From: Cyclobacteriaceae bacterium
Lineage (GTDB): Bacteria > Bacteroidota > Bacteroidia > Cytophagales > Cyclobacteriaceae
Reading direction: 5' to 3'
DNA: 64,000 nucleotides
Assembly: GCA_028278585.1 (NCBI GenBank)
Contig: JANQEC010000067.1
Coordinates: 1-64,000 of the forward strand
In this document: piece after piece, positions 39,237-49,511 of the stretch
Layout of the letters: each line of letters begins with the position of its first letter
Position numbering within the stretch: the first letter of the stretch is position 1
Position numbers and translations under genes: made by a program
Notes under the pieces: model-generated
Database searches by the model: none
The model's input: the letters and a program-made list of their open reading frames with translations, nothing else
What the model was told of the DNA's origin: nothing

Positions 39237-40013
39237 CTAAATTGAACCTGTGCGTCCTCCGTCCACTCTTAAACTCGTACCGTTGATATATGCCCCACTG
39301 GGGGAACAAAGAAATGCTGCATAATCAGCAATCTCGCCAGGCTCTCCAAAACGACCACTCGGAATTGAACTAACCATCTCACTTTTAATTTCTTCCTCAG
39401 ATCTCCCCTGCGCCTTTGACCTGTTAGAAATTAATGAAGTAATCCTTCCGGTGTTGATAAAACCCGGTAAGATATTATTTACTGTAATCCCAAATTGGCC
39501 CAATTCATTTGCCATGGTTTTAGCCCAGGATGCCATCGCTCCTCTCACTGTATTGCTAACGCCCAGCCCTGGAATCGGAACCTTCACGGAGGTAGAAATA
39601 ATATTCACGACCCGGCCATAGTTGGCCTTTTGCATTCCAGGAAGGACTAACTGCAAAAGTGTTTGGCTCACGAACAGATGTCTCTTTATAGCTACCTCAA
39701 AATCCTCTATCTCAGCCTCATACAGCTTGCCGGGAGCTGGCCCTCCTGTATTGTTGATCAACAAATGATAGTCACCTTTTTGTAGACCTTCAACTGTTCG
39801 TTCTTTTACCTTATCAAGATCATCGAAATCCGCTACCAGGTAGTCATGCCCATCACCAGGGAGTTGTTTTACAACCTCCTTTAAAACATCTTCATTTCTG
39901 GCAAAAAGAGTGACTTGTGCATTTTGATTGGCCAACTCTTTTGCAATCGCCAACCCCATGCCCTGGGTACTCCCACACACAAGTGCTCTCTTTCCGGTAA
40001 GGTTTAATTCCAT
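39237..40013 (-). CDS. SDR-family oxidoreductase
   Basis: GKRALVCGSTQGMGLAIAKEL; NNTGGPAPG; C-terminal INGTSLRVDGGRTGSI. The canonical YxxxK is not obvious in this copy. Confidence 0.88.
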   Translation of the reverse strand: MELNLTGKRALVCGSTQGMGLAIAKELANQNAQVTLFARNEDVLKEVVKQLPGDGHDYLVADFDDLDKVKERTVEGLQKGDYHLLINNTGGPAPGKLYEAEIEDFEVAIKRHLFVSQTLLQLVLPGMQKANYGRVVNIISTSVKVPIPGLGVSNTVRGAMASWAKTMANELGQFGITVNNILPGFINTGRITSLISNRSKAQGRSEEEIKSEMVSSIPSGRFGEPGEIADYAAFLCSPSGAYINGTSLRVDGGRTGSI

Positions 40014-40122
40014 AAATTTTGGCTAACTTTTCTCCAAAAATACAGCCTGACAGATATTATATCATCAGGAATCAAAATGTGCGCATTTAGGCACTGAATG
40101 GATAAAGTTAAAAAATTGGAAC

Positions 40123-40653
40123 ATGGCTATACAAAGACCTTTTAATCTCCAGGCCTGGATCGAGGAAAACAGGGATATCTTAAAACCACCTGTCGGAAAC
40201 AAGAACCTCTATGCGGATGCCGGTGACTACATTGTTATGATCGTTGGTGGTCCTAATGCTCGAAAGGATTATCATTATAATGAAACTGAAGAGTTGTTCT
40301 ATCAATTGGAGGGTGATATTGAAGTTACTATTCAGGAAGATGGTAATGCAGTGAAGGTCCCGATAAAGGAAGGTGAGATGTACCTGCATCCGGCGAAAGT
40401 TCCTCATTCACCTGCACGCCCCGAAAACACCGTTGGGCTAGTTATCGAACGAAAAAGAGAGCCCGATCACCAGGATGGCCTCATGTGGTTTTGCGACAAC
40501 TGCAATGAAAAATTGCATGACACTTATTTCCATCTTACCAACATCGAGAAAGACTTTCTTCCAAGATTTCGTGAATTTTACAATTCGGAAGAAAAAAGGA
40601 CTTGTAAAAATTGTGGTTCCGTAATGGAAACAGATCCCAGATTCACCGACTAA
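40123..40653 (+). CDS. nbaC: 3-hydroxyanthranilate 3,4-dioxygenase
   Basis: KPPVGNKNLYADAGDYIVMIVGGPNARKDYHYNETEELFYQLEGD; C-terminal rubredoxin-like CDNC...CKNC. Confidence 0.95.
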   Translation: MAIQRPFNLQAWIEENRDILKPPVGNKNLYADAGDYIVMIVGGPNARKDYHYNETEELFYQLEGDIEVTIQEDGNAVKVPIKEGEMYLHPAKVPHSPARPENTVGLVIERKREPDHQDGLMWFCDNCNEKLHDTYFHLTNIEKDFLPRFREFYNSEEKRTCKNCGSVMETDPRFTD

Positions 40654-40669
40654 AAACTCCAGCTTCCAA

Positions 40670-41953
40670 TTGAAAGATAAAGCACTGGCCCTTGACCAAT
40701 CGGATGAGTTGGCCGCATTCAGAAGTCAATTTCACTTTCCACAAACAGGCGGCAAGGATTGCATATATCTATGCGGTAATTCGCTTGGATTACAACCCAA
40801 GCTGACAGAGGAATTCGTCCAAGAAGAGCTCAAGAACTGGCAGGAAAGAGGCGTAAAAGGACATTTTACCGGAGAGAAACCATGGGTTAGCTATCATTTA
40901 AATTCCAAGAAGTCGCTCGCTAAACTGGTCGGATGCTCAGAGGATGAGGTCGTTGCTATGAACAACCTAACAACGAACCTCCACCTGGCGCTTTCTTCCT
41001 TTTATCGCCCCTCTGGGAATCGGAACAAGATCTTGATTGAACGCGGTGCATTTCCATCGGATTTCTATGCTGTGCACTCAGCGATTATCCTAAGTGGAAA
41101 CGATCCCACCGAATGCTTGATTGAATTGGAGCCCAAAGACGGATCTGACTACTTACCGACAGAAGAGGTTTTAGCCAAAATAGAAGATCTTGGCGAACAG
41201 TTGGAATTAGTCATGTTCCCGGGTATTCAATATTATACCGGTCAGTTTTTCAACATCAAAAAAATTACAGAAGTTGCGCATAATGTGGGAGCCAATGCAG
41301 GATTTGACCTGGCGCACACTACCGGAAATATTCCCTTGACCCTTCACGAAGACCGTGTTGATTTTGCAGTTTGGTGTTCGTATAAGTATTTGAACTCTGG
41401 TCCGGGGGGAACAGGCGGGTTTTTCGTTCATTCCGATAATGCAAAAAGAACGGATATACCCAAACAATCCGGATGGTGGGGTCACAAGGCAGAGGGAAGG
41501 TTCAAAATGGATAATGAGATCAATCCCATTCCTACCGCTGACGGGTGGCAGTTAAGCAACATTAACATACTTTCACATGCGGCTCATTTAGCATCGCTAG
41601 AGGTCTTTGATCAGGCTGACATTCATCGTTTAAGAAAGAAAAGCATATTACTTACGGGTTTTCTTGAAGAATTGATTTTATCATCAGAAATTCTGCGGGA
41701 ACATGTAAAAATGATCACACCAAAGAACCCTGAAGAACGTGGAGCTCAATTGTCCTTGTTTCTGACAAAATTGGGCAAACCTGTTTTCGAACGTATTGTT
41801 GAAGAGGGGGTGATACTGGATTGGCGCGAACCGAATGTAATTCGGGTCGCGCCAGTCCCATTGTACAATTCCTTTATGGATGTTTATGAATTCGTGCAAA
41901 TCCTTGAAAATGCTATCAAGGAGCTATCACGAGATAAGAATTATCCTCATTAA
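40670..41953 (+). CDS. kynU: Kynureninase
   Basis: IYLCGNSLGLQPK, AGFDLAHTTGNIPLTLHEDRVDFAVWCSYKYLNSGPGGTGGFFVH, GWWGHKAEGRFKM. Confidence 0.95.
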   Translation: MKDKALALDQSDELAAFRSQFHFPQTGGKDCIYLCGNSLGLQPKLTEEFVQEELKNWQERGVKGHFTGEKPWVSYHLNSKKSLAKLVGCSEDEVVAMNNLTTNLHLALSSFYRPSGNRNKILIERGAFPSDFYAVHSAIILSGNDPTECLIELEPKDGSDYLPTEEVLAKIEDLGEQLELVMFPGIQYYTGQFFNIKKITEVAHNVGANAGFDLAHTTGNIPLTLHEDRVDFAVWCSYKYLNSGPGGTGGFFVHSDNAKRTDIPKQSGWWGHKAEGRFKMDNEINPIPTADGWQLSNINILSHAAHLASLEVFDQADIHRLRKKSILLTGFLEELILSSEILREHVKMITPKNPEERGAQLSLFLTKLGKPVFERIVEEGVILDWREPNVIRVAPVPLYNSFMDVYEFVQILENAIKELSRDKNYPH

Positions 41954-42621
41954 TCCCTTGATTGCGCAAGCAACCAGTCATAAAAATCTTGTTTACTAAA
42001 TATTGCCGGCCAGATGCCATGACCTTCACCTTCCAAAGAAATCAGCTCAGCACTTTCAGACCCACATTCTTTTAACTTGTTCACCATGTTTTGACTTCTG
42101 TCATAGCCATAATCCGCCGTGCCATGATAGACACGAATTGGGAGATCCTTGAGCTTGCAGAGGTCGTTGAGGCTCCCACCTGCAGGAGCTAGTGGTGATG
42201 CTGCGGCCAATAAATGATTGATCTTCTTCACATTGGCCCATGTGCCAGCTCCGCCCATACTGTACCCAAACAGATACACTCGATCCGGATCAATGGAAAC
42301 TTTCCCGGAAGCTTGTTTCAAAACTCCTTCCAAATCAACATTCGACCATGAACATCCGCTTGTGCAGGATGGAGCAATGACGATGAAAGGGAAGGTCAAA
42401 CCTGCCCTAGCCGCGTACTTGGTTGGGTGATGCTTTGTGTTAGATCTGTCACCACCATGCAAAAAAATAATTGTGGGGTGTTTTTGATCTTCGACATAAT
42501 TATCTGGTGTACTTAAAATGTAGGGTAGGTCCTTGAAACGTTCATTCGTGGAGTTCTTAATTTCTTGTGACCAACTGCTCAGGGATGAAACAAGGAATAG
42601 AATAGTTAATGCTTTTGTCAT
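41950..42621 (-). CDS. Secreted carboxylesterase / prolyl-oligopeptidase-like alpha/beta hydrolase
   Basis: IIFLHGGDRSN, DPDRVYLFGYSMGGAGTW (GxSxG), HGTADYGYD, GEGHGIW. Confidence 0.88.
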   Translation of the reverse strand: MTKALTILFLVSSLSSWSQEIKNSTNERFKDLPYILSTPDNYVEDQKHPTIIFLHGGDRSNTKHHPTKYAARAGLTFPFIVIAPSCTSGCSWSNVDLEGVLKQASGKVSIDPDRVYLFGYSMGGAGTWANVKKINHLLAAASPLAPAGGSLNDLCKLKDLPIRVYHGTADYGYDRSQNMVNKLKECGSESAELISLEGEGHGIWPAIFSKQDFYDWLLAQSRD

Positions 42622-42625
42622 GGTA

Positions 42626-43399
42626 TTATAATGTTTTTGGGAGATTACTTTTGAAATTACGACTGCCTCTTACTCTTATGTCATTCTCGAGAACAACAAA
42701 GAAATCACCATTAAAATAAGATTCCAGGTATTGGATCTTTTGAACATTCACCAAATGGGATTTGTGGATCTGAACAAAAATCTTGTACTTTCTTTCGAGG
42801 GTCTTTAATGTGCTTTTAACAATGTGTGTGTGATCTGATAAATGAATCTTCACATATGAATCCATTGCTTCAATCCAATTAATATCCTTTAATTGTAGAA
42901 AGTGAATCTTCCCATTTGACTTAACAATAAGTCTTGAATCAGAATCACTTTCAGAATGGATCAGGGCATCCCCATTCTGATTCTTTTGATACTCTTGCAA
43001 TAGACTCTTCAGTTTTTCTTCTAGTGAAGGATCCTTCTTGTTATTGAAATAATCCTTTGCTCGATCCAGCGATTTATGAAACCTTTCACTACTATACGGC
43101 TTTAAGAGGTAGTCCAGTGCATTCACCTCAAAAGCTTTTAGTGCATATTGATCATATGCTGTTGAAAAAATAACAATTGGCCAATTTTGTTCGGACATAC
43201 TTCCCAACACATCAAACCCATTGATACCGGGCATTTGAATATCCAGGAAAATTAAATCGGGTTTCATGGAAGAAATTTTATCAATCGCTTCTTTACCGTC
43301 TTTGGCTTCTCCAATTAAATCAACCTGTGGATCTCCAATGAGCAGAAGCTTAATGCCTTCTCTGGCCTTTTTTTCATCGTCAATGATCAGCGTTCTCAT
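42626..43399 (-). CDS. LytTR-family response regulator
   Basis: Receiver LIIDDEKKAREGIKLLL...LIFLDIQMPGINGFDVL...ALDYLLKPYS; LytTR DINWIEAMDSYVKIHL. Confidence 0.93.
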   Translation of the reverse strand: MRTLIIDDEKKAREGIKLLLIGDPQVDLIGEAKDGKEAIDKISSMKPDLIFLDIQMPGINGFDVLGSMSEQNWPIVIFSTAYDQYALKAFEVNALDYLLKPYSSERFHKSLDRAKDYFNNKKDPSLEEKLKSLLQEYQKNQNGDALIHSESDSDSRLIVKSNGKIHFLQLKDINWIEAMDSYVKIHLSDHTHIVKSTLKTLERKYKIFVQIHKSHLVNVQKIQYLESYFNGDFFVVLENDIRVRGSRNFKSNLPKTL

Positions 43400-44460
43400 A
43401 ATTCTACAACTTCTTTTTTATTCAAATGTGGAAGTGTCAATACAGCAGTAACACCATTTTCCACTTCCTCCAGTGTAAGGCTGGCTTTTTCCTTAAACAG
43501 CGTTTCTAACCTGGTCCTAACATTGGATAATCCAATACCGCTGCTCTGTCCATTAAGACTCAGTGTGCCAGAATTAAAAACTTTTAAAATCAGACTATCT
43601 TCTTTTTGTTCGCTGGTGATCTTGATTGAAGATTGTCCCAATACCTTGTCTACTCCATGAACGATCCCATTCTCTACTAGTGGCTGAAGAATAAACACCG
43701 GCACTTTGAGATGTTTATCCTCTTTATTTATTTGAATCTCTACGTCAAGTCGATCTTCAAATCTTATCCTCTCTATTTCCAGGTATTTTTTGGCAAAATC
43801 AACTTCCTCTTCCAAATCGACCAACTGGTTTTCGAAATTGTTGAGCGACATACGAAGAAGATCGCTAAGCTTCAACAACATTTCCAATGCCTCTTCATCT
43901 TTAGCAGAACGCATAAGCGTTGCAATTGCATTGTGGGCGTTAAAAAGGAAGTGAGGCCGGATTTGCATCTTCAAAGCTTGAATATTCGCCTGCGTTAATG
44001 CCGATTCAAGTTTGGTTGCTTCAAGGGATTTATACTGATATTTTTTTGTTATTTCTATGACATAAAAGACAATGATCATAACCCAGGAAATAATGATGGC
44101 TTCCATCAGAAAAAAAGTGCCCCCGAAGAGCTGTTGAAATGAAAATGTAGCTGGAATTCCAGCAAATAATACGCCCGACCCAATGAAAATTGCCCGGTTT
44201 ATACTCAACTTGATCATCCCAATGAGTATACCTAGCGTGAAGAGGAACAAAATTCGATGAGGCAGCCTGAATTTTTCGGACCAGGAAAAAAGCCTATAAG
44301 AAGGTATGGTAAGAAGTATCCAAAGGATGTATCCGGGAATGTAATACCATAGAAAAATATCATCTGTCAAGCTCTGTGGCTTTTTCAGAAGTTCTATGAT
44401 AAAAAAAAGCAGCCAGGGCAAGATTACCTGTACGCTGCTTTTGATAGTTGGCCTGATCAT
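43396..44460 (-). CDS. LytS/YehU-type sensor histidine kinase
   Basis: TM N-terminus; LKMQIRPHFLFNAHNAIATLMRSAKDEEALEMLLKLSDLLR; PVFILQPLVENGIVHGV; overlaps regulator start. Confidence 0.93.
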   Translation of the reverse strand: MIRPTIKSSVQVILPWLLFFIIELLKKPQSLTDDIFLWYYIPGYILWILLTIPSYRLFSWSEKFRLPHRILFLFTLGILIGMIKLSINRAIFIGSGVLFAGIPATFSFQQLFGGTFFLMEAIIISWVMIIVFYVIEITKKYQYKSLEATKLESALTQANIQALKMQIRPHFLFNAHNAIATLMRSAKDEEALEMLLKLSDLLRMSLNNFENQLVDLEEEVDFAKKYLEIERIRFEDRLDVEIQINKEDKHLKVPVFILQPLVENGIVHGVDKVLGQSSIKITSEQKEDSLILKVFNSGTLSLNGQSSGIGLSNVRTRLETLFKEKASLTLEEVENGVTAVLTLPHLNKKEVVEL

Positions 44461-44521
44461 AACCTAATTAATTACTAATATGGTCTTTAATACGAGAAAC
44501 AACTAGATCAGGCCGGACGGA

Positions 44522-45211
44522 TCAACCGTCTAATAAACCTTTTAATTTATTTTCCCCTCTCGATCTCCAAAATTTGATGAAGTCTTTATTCCAATAGGTT
44601 GTGAGGCCGCGATTCTCTACTTTGTTGAATATTTGTTCTGCATAATCAAGTAGTCCAATACCTGCAACGATGTCCTGGTAGTCATCTCTGCCTAAGAGAT
44701 CGATTCCTCTGAGCACATACATGAGTGGGTTTCTCATATTGTATTTGACTGCCTCTCGGTATGTCTTGTCCTCCAAGGCTTTCATTTCACCTCTTTCAGC
44801 ATCGTCGGAGATAGTAACAGCGATGAAACCGTATATAAAAGCTTCCAGTGCCAAAAAGTTTGACCTTTCTTCATCGCTCATCTCACCTTTAATTGAAATC
44901 GCCTTATCTAAATAGGTCTTACATTCTTCTAGAAGTGTTCTTGGTTTTAGATCCTTCGGGTAGTCTGGCCTTCCATAAAGACGAGAAACCTGGGTCCCAA
45001 TGTAAGCAGTCCAGTATCCCGGCAACCATTCATTAGGGTATTTATCTGCCAATTTCTTGAAGGCATTGTAGGCTACAATTTCAGATGCAACTGAAGACGC
45101 GGTATCATGGATGTAAAGGGTTTCTTTAATGTCACTAGCAAATTTTTCCGACTGACCAAAGCCAACGAATAGCAACATTGTAAATGTCAAGGACAAAGCT
45201 ATTTTATTCAT
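44522..45211 (-). CDS. Secreted hypothetical protein, helical/TPR-like
   Basis: Signal peptide MNKIALSLTFTMLLFVGFGQS; no recognised catalytic motif. Confidence 0.6.
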   Translation of the reverse strand: MNKIALSLTFTMLLFVGFGQSEKFASDIKETLYIHDTASSVASEIVAYNAFKKLADKYPNEWLPGYWTAYIGTQVSRLYGRPDYPKDLKPRTLLEECKTYLDKAISIKGEMSDEERSNFLALEAFIYGFIAVTISDDAERGEMKALEDKTYREAVKYNMRNPLMYVLRGIDLLGRDDYQDIVAGIGLLDYAEQIFNKVENRGLTTYWNKDFIKFWRSRGENKLKGLLDG

Positions 45212-45381
45212 TTTGATGACTATTTAGACTGTCCTTTGATACGTGCCTTTTTATTGGGCGTCAAAAAAACTTGGCGACATGATCATTAAACCATGCAAGA
45301 AGAATTTATCTGCCCTTAAAAAGAGACGGTTTATTTACAAATGTGATTCTGTATCAAGAACCCGGGAAACGAGAATTCCAA

Positions 45382-45828
45382 TTAATAGTCAAGTGCAAGG
45401 CGAGCTGAAAGCGTATCGATGGTCCTTTGTTCTTCATGAGCAATTCCATCTGCGGCATTGGCAAATAGATACATCGCCTCTTGAACAAATTCTTTTTCAT
45501 CCTCATGCTCACCCAAATAGTTTTTGAGTGTGTTGAGAAATTTCTTCTCCCACTTGTCAATATTCTCCAGGAGGTACCTAAACTCTGTCCTAAACAACTG
45601 CTCAATTTTTTCCGCACTTGCATTGGGCATTTGATCAAGGTACAGAAGTGCCAGGCCTTTGGAAATGCTTAACACACCGTCCCACTCTTCTTTGTCCAAT
45701 TTCCCATCACTCATACAAACAAGTAGGGCAGGATAAATTTTGATGATGTAGGTGAACTGATCAAGACTGAGATCTGACTTTCTTGTTTTCAAGTATTCGT
45801 CTAAAAGAGTTTCTTCTTGTGGCTTCAT
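45382..45828 (-). CDS. Hypothetical helical protein, possibly TerB-like
   Basis: Two acidic motifs, MSDGKLDKEEWDGVL and AADGIAHEEQRTIDTL, resembling TerB-like repeats; no search done. Confidence 0.55.
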   Translation of the reverse strand: MKPQEETLLDEYLKTRKSDLSLDQFTYIIKIYPALLVCMSDGKLDKEEWDGVLSISKGLALLYLDQMPNASAEKIEQLFRTEFRYLLENIDKWEKKFLNTLKNYLGEHEDEKEFVQEAMYLFANAADGIAHEEQRTIDTLSARLALDY

Positions 45829-45917
45829 AGATATGCAAGTATATGTATATACACACTCATTTTAAATGGTAACCTTAAAATTGTGATTTTTCCATAATTA
45901 ATTTCACTAATCCAATG

Positions 45918-47390
45918 TCAATTGATCGTAACTACCCGTTCATCTGAATTTATGATGGCCTTATAGTTAGAATAATTTTCTAAAATCTCATCTACATAGG
46001 CAACAGGTTCCGCACCTCTACAATAACCAAATTCCACTACAGGATCACTAAAATATTTTGTATATGATTTTTTCAATAAAAATTCCCTTACATCCTGCCA
46101 CTTAGTTGGGTCCTTCTCATACTTTCTTGTCAGTTTAACTGCATCAAGAACATGTCCTCTACCAACATTGTAAGAGGCTAATATAAATTTCAATTGCTCA
46201 TCCGGATCTTCAATGTCCTTCTTCCACGTATTTTGCAACCATAGCAGATGCATTTTCCCAGCATAAATATTTTGAGCCGGGTCCGTTAATTTAGTCACCT
46301 TATACTCTTTAGCAGTCCTTGGCAAAACCTGCATTAATCCTATCGCTCCTGCCCAAGACTTGGCTCTTCTGTCAAACCTGGATTCCTTAAAGATTAGTGC
46401 TGCTAACAACCGCCAATCCCAGCCAAGCTCAGCAGCAGCATCTTTGATCAATGAATCATATGGAGAAATGTGTCCACCACTCATGGTGGAGTATTTGCTC
46501 CTGGACCTTGCTAGTGACGCCTTAGAACTTTTAAAATATTTGTCGTAGATCACATAGTAGTCTGTGGTTTTCCTCATTTTTTCAATCCAGCTATTGAGTG
46601 AATTCAGAAGATCAGGGGCATTCTTACGCACACCCCATGCAATTTGCTGAGGAAAACTTACAGCAGTCTTAATATCCAGGTTTCTATAATAGGTCGAATT
46701 GACCTGGGCAATATTTTTTTCAACAACAGTGTAATCAATGTTTCCCTCAGCTACGGCACGAATCAAATTCTCTGTTTCAACCTGATTACCACCAGGAATA
46801 ATTAAAATATCACCGCCGATTTCTTCAGATAGATTCACCAATCTATCATGGTAAGATGAATGTGATCTAACAGTAACTTCTTTGCCAATCAAATCAATTG
46901 GATTTCGAATGAGTTGCGCCTCTATCTCATGATATTTCATTTCCCGCCAATTCTCGGGTTTTCTTTGTATCAGGACCAGATGCTGTTGGTTGTGATAGTG
47001 AGTAAATGCTATTTTTTTCTTACGCTCCTTTGTCACTGTCAGGTTGTAAGCCATGATATCCCCAGCTCCAGTATTGAGTTTGTTGAATGCCTCTTCCAAG
47101 TTTTGGGTGATGTCAATTTTTAGCTCTACTCCTAACTCGTCGCTATATCGCTTCAGAAGTTCGTATTCATAGCCCATCGTTTTGCCCCGATAAATAAATA
47201 GCCCAGTAGAACTATTGTCCATTAATGCAGTGATAAATCCGCGTTCTTTTATTTTATCGAGATCAAATTCAAAGATGAATTCCTTCTTTTCTTTGATTTC
47301 GAGATTACTGCTAACAGTTGATTGCCTGCATGAAAAAATTATTAGGCTTAGGCAAACAAGCAGCCCTATATTTTGGAAGTTGGATGACAT
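45918..47390 (-). CDS. mltF: MltF-like protein: periplasmic substrate-binding domain + lytic transglycosylase (SLT) domain
   Basis: SBP_bac_3-like N-terminus; AAELGWDWRLLAALIFKESRFDRRAKSWAGAIGLMQVLPRTAKEY; LASYNVGRGHVLDAV. Confidence 0.92.
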   Translation of the reverse strand: MSSNFQNIGLLVCLSLIIFSCRQSTVSSNLEIKEKKEFIFEFDLDKIKERGFITALMDNSSTGLFIYRGKTMGYEYELLKRYSDELGVELKIDITQNLEEAFNKLNTGAGDIMAYNLTVTKERKKKIAFTHYHNQQHLVLIQRKPENWREMKYHEIEAQLIRNPIDLIGKEVTVRSHSSYHDRLVNLSEEIGGDILIIPGGNQVETENLIRAVAEGNIDYTVVEKNIAQVNSTYYRNLDIKTAVSFPQQIAWGVRKNAPDLLNSLNSWIEKMRKTTDYYVIYDKYFKSSKASLARSRSKYSTMSGGHISPYDSLIKDAAAELGWDWRLLAALIFKESRFDRRAKSWAGAIGLMQVLPRTAKEYKVTKLTDPAQNIYAGKMHLLWLQNTWKKDIEDPDEQLKFILASYNVGRGHVLDAVKLTRKYEKDPTKWQDVREFLLKKSYTKYFSDPVVEFGYCRGAEPVAYVDEILENYSNYKAIINSDERVVTIN

Positions 47391-47442
47391 ACCAAAAGAT
47401 AATGTACAAAAAAAACGTAAGTTTTTTGAGAGTGTTCTCTAT

Positions 47443-49359
47443 TTAGAGGAGTGGGCTTGAAGAAATTTCTGTCAATTCGACCACCGCTTGCTTAATAGCT
47501 TCCTTATCGTACCCACATTCTTGATGTAATTGAGGCTGTTCTCCGTGTTCGATGATCCTGTCAGGAATTCCGAGGCGCTTAACGCTTACCTGGTAATCAT
47601 TGTCTGAAGCAAATTCGAGAATTGCAGACCCAAAACCACCCATTAAGCATCCGTCTTCCACGGTTATTACCTTGCCGAATTTACTCATCACATCATGAAG
47701 CATCTTTTCGTCCAGTGGTTTTGCAAACCGCATATCAAATACTGCTGGATCTAACCCGTCTTCTTTTAATTCCAGTGCAGCTTCTTCGGCAAAATTACCC
47801 ACATGGCCAATGGATAAAATAGCAATGTCTGATCCTTCAACAATCTGTCGCCCTGTTCCTATTTCCACCAGCTCCAATTGTGTTCTCCATTCCGGTGTTA
47901 CGCCATTTCCTCTCGGGTATCGAATAGAGAAAGGTCCATCGTGATGGCTTGCTGTATACATTAAATTTCTAAGCTCAGACTCATTCATCGGTGCAGATAC
48001 TACCATATTTGGCAAGCATCTCATGTAGGCAATATCAAAAACGCCATGATGTGTGGGTCCATCTGCTCCTGCCAATCCAGCTCTGTCCATGCAAAAAATC
48101 ACGGGTAGATTTTGGATACATACATCATGAACCACCTGATCATAAGCACGTTGCATAAACGTACTATAGATATTGCAGAAAGGAATCAACCCCTGGGTGG
48201 CAAGTCCTGCAGAAAAGGTAACGGCATGTTGCTCAGCTATACCAACATCGTACGCCCGGTCTGGCAGTTCTTCCATCATTATCTTCATGGAAGATCCAGA
48301 TGGCATTGCCGGGGTTATCCCAATAATTTTTTTATTCTCCTTAGCTAATTCAACCAATGTGTGTCCAAAGACATCCTGGTATTTTGGAGGCTGAGGTTTG
48401 TCGTATACCTTCTTGTTAATAGCTCCTGAGATCTTGTCAAAAGTGCCTGGAGCATGCCATTTGGTCTGATCTTTCTCCGCAAGATCGTATCCCTTCCCTT
48501 TTACAGTTAAACAATGCAAGATTTTAGGACCTGGTATATCCTTTAAATCTCTTAGCACATCAACTAAATGATTTACATCATGACCATCAATTGGGCCAAA
48601 ATATCTTAAGTTGAGCGACTCAAAAAGATTGCTTTGCTTTAATAGTAAAGACTTTATACTGTTTTCAACCTTAGCCGCAATTTCCTGAGCATTAGGGCCG
48701 AACTTGCTGATTTTACCAAGCAACTTCCAAATCTCGTCTCTGAATCTGTTGTATGTATGACTGGTGGTAATGTCTGTCAAATAATCCTTTAGCGCACCGA
48801 CATTTGGATCAATAGACATACAGTTGTCATTCAGAATAATGAGCAAATTCGAATTGGAAACACCAGCATGATTCATGGCTTCAAAAGCCAATCCACCTGT
48901 CATGGCACCATCACCGATCACGGCGATATGTTGCTTATCTTCATTTTTTTGTTTAGACGCTTCAGCCATGCCAAGAGCTGCAGAGATTGACGTAGAAGAA
49001 TGTCCAACGCCAAAGGTGTCATACTCACTTTCGCTTCTTTTCGGAAATCCGGAGAGGCCTTTGTATTTTCTGTTGGTATGAAAACGATCTTTTCTTCCTG
49101 TTAGAATTTTATGTCCATATGCCTGATGGCCAACATCCCAAACCAGCTGATCTTCCGGAGTATTGAAAACATAATGTAATGCGACTGTTAATTCAGCAAC
49201 ACCAAGGCTGGCACCAAAGTGACCGCCATAAACAGATACATTATCAATAATAAAATTTCTTAGCTCTTCGCAAACTTGTGCAAGCTGACGTTGATCCAGT
49301 TTTTTGAGATCTCCAGGTGAATTGATCTCAGCAAGTAATGGTCCCGGTATTATCTCCAT
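47443..49359 (-). CDS. dxs: 1-deoxy-D-xylulose-5-phosphate synthase
   Basis: YGGHFGASLGVAELTVALHYVFNTPEDQLVWDVGHQAYGHKILTGRKD; GDGAMTGGLAFEAMNHAG; DRAGLAGADGPTHHGVFD. Confidence 0.97.
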   Translation of the reverse strand: MEIIPGPLLAEINSPGDLKKLDQRQLAQVCEELRNFIIDNVSVYGGHFGASLGVAELTVALHYVFNTPEDQLVWDVGHQAYGHKILTGRKDRFHTNRKYKGLSGFPKRSESEYDTFGVGHSSTSISAALGMAEASKQKNEDKQHIAVIGDGAMTGGLAFEAMNHAGVSNSNLLIILNDNCMSIDPNVGALKDYLTDITTSHTYNRFRDEIWKLLGKISKFGPNAQEIAAKVENSIKSLLLKQSNLFESLNLRYFGPIDGHDVNHLVDVLRDLKDIPGPKILHCLTVKGKGYDLAEKDQTKWHAPGTFDKISGAINKKVYDKPQPPKYQDVFGHTLVELAKENKKIIGITPAMPSGSSMKIMMEELPDRAYDVGIAEQHAVTFSAGLATQGLIPFCNIYSTFMQRAYDQVVHDVCIQNLPVIFCMDRAGLAGADGPTHHGVFDIAYMRCLPNMVVSAPMNESELRNLMYTASHHDGPFSIRYPRGNGVTPEWRTQLELVEIGTGRQIVEGSDIAILSIGHVGNFAEEAALELKEDGLDPAVFDMRFAKPLDEKMLHDVMSKFGKVITVEDGCLMGGFGSAILEFASDNDYQVSVKRLGIPDRIIEHGEQPQLHQECGYDKEAIKQAVVELTEISSSPLL

Positions 49360-49511
49360 TCTATCAAATGTCCCTGATAAACTGACTTGAAGATAAAAAG
49401 TTTAGTGTTATTCACTTTAAATCAGTTTGTTTAAGGCCACAAAGCTAATCATATCATCAGTAAGCTACTTTATTCTACTTTGAAATTAACATTTGATGGT
49501 AATTTTGAATT

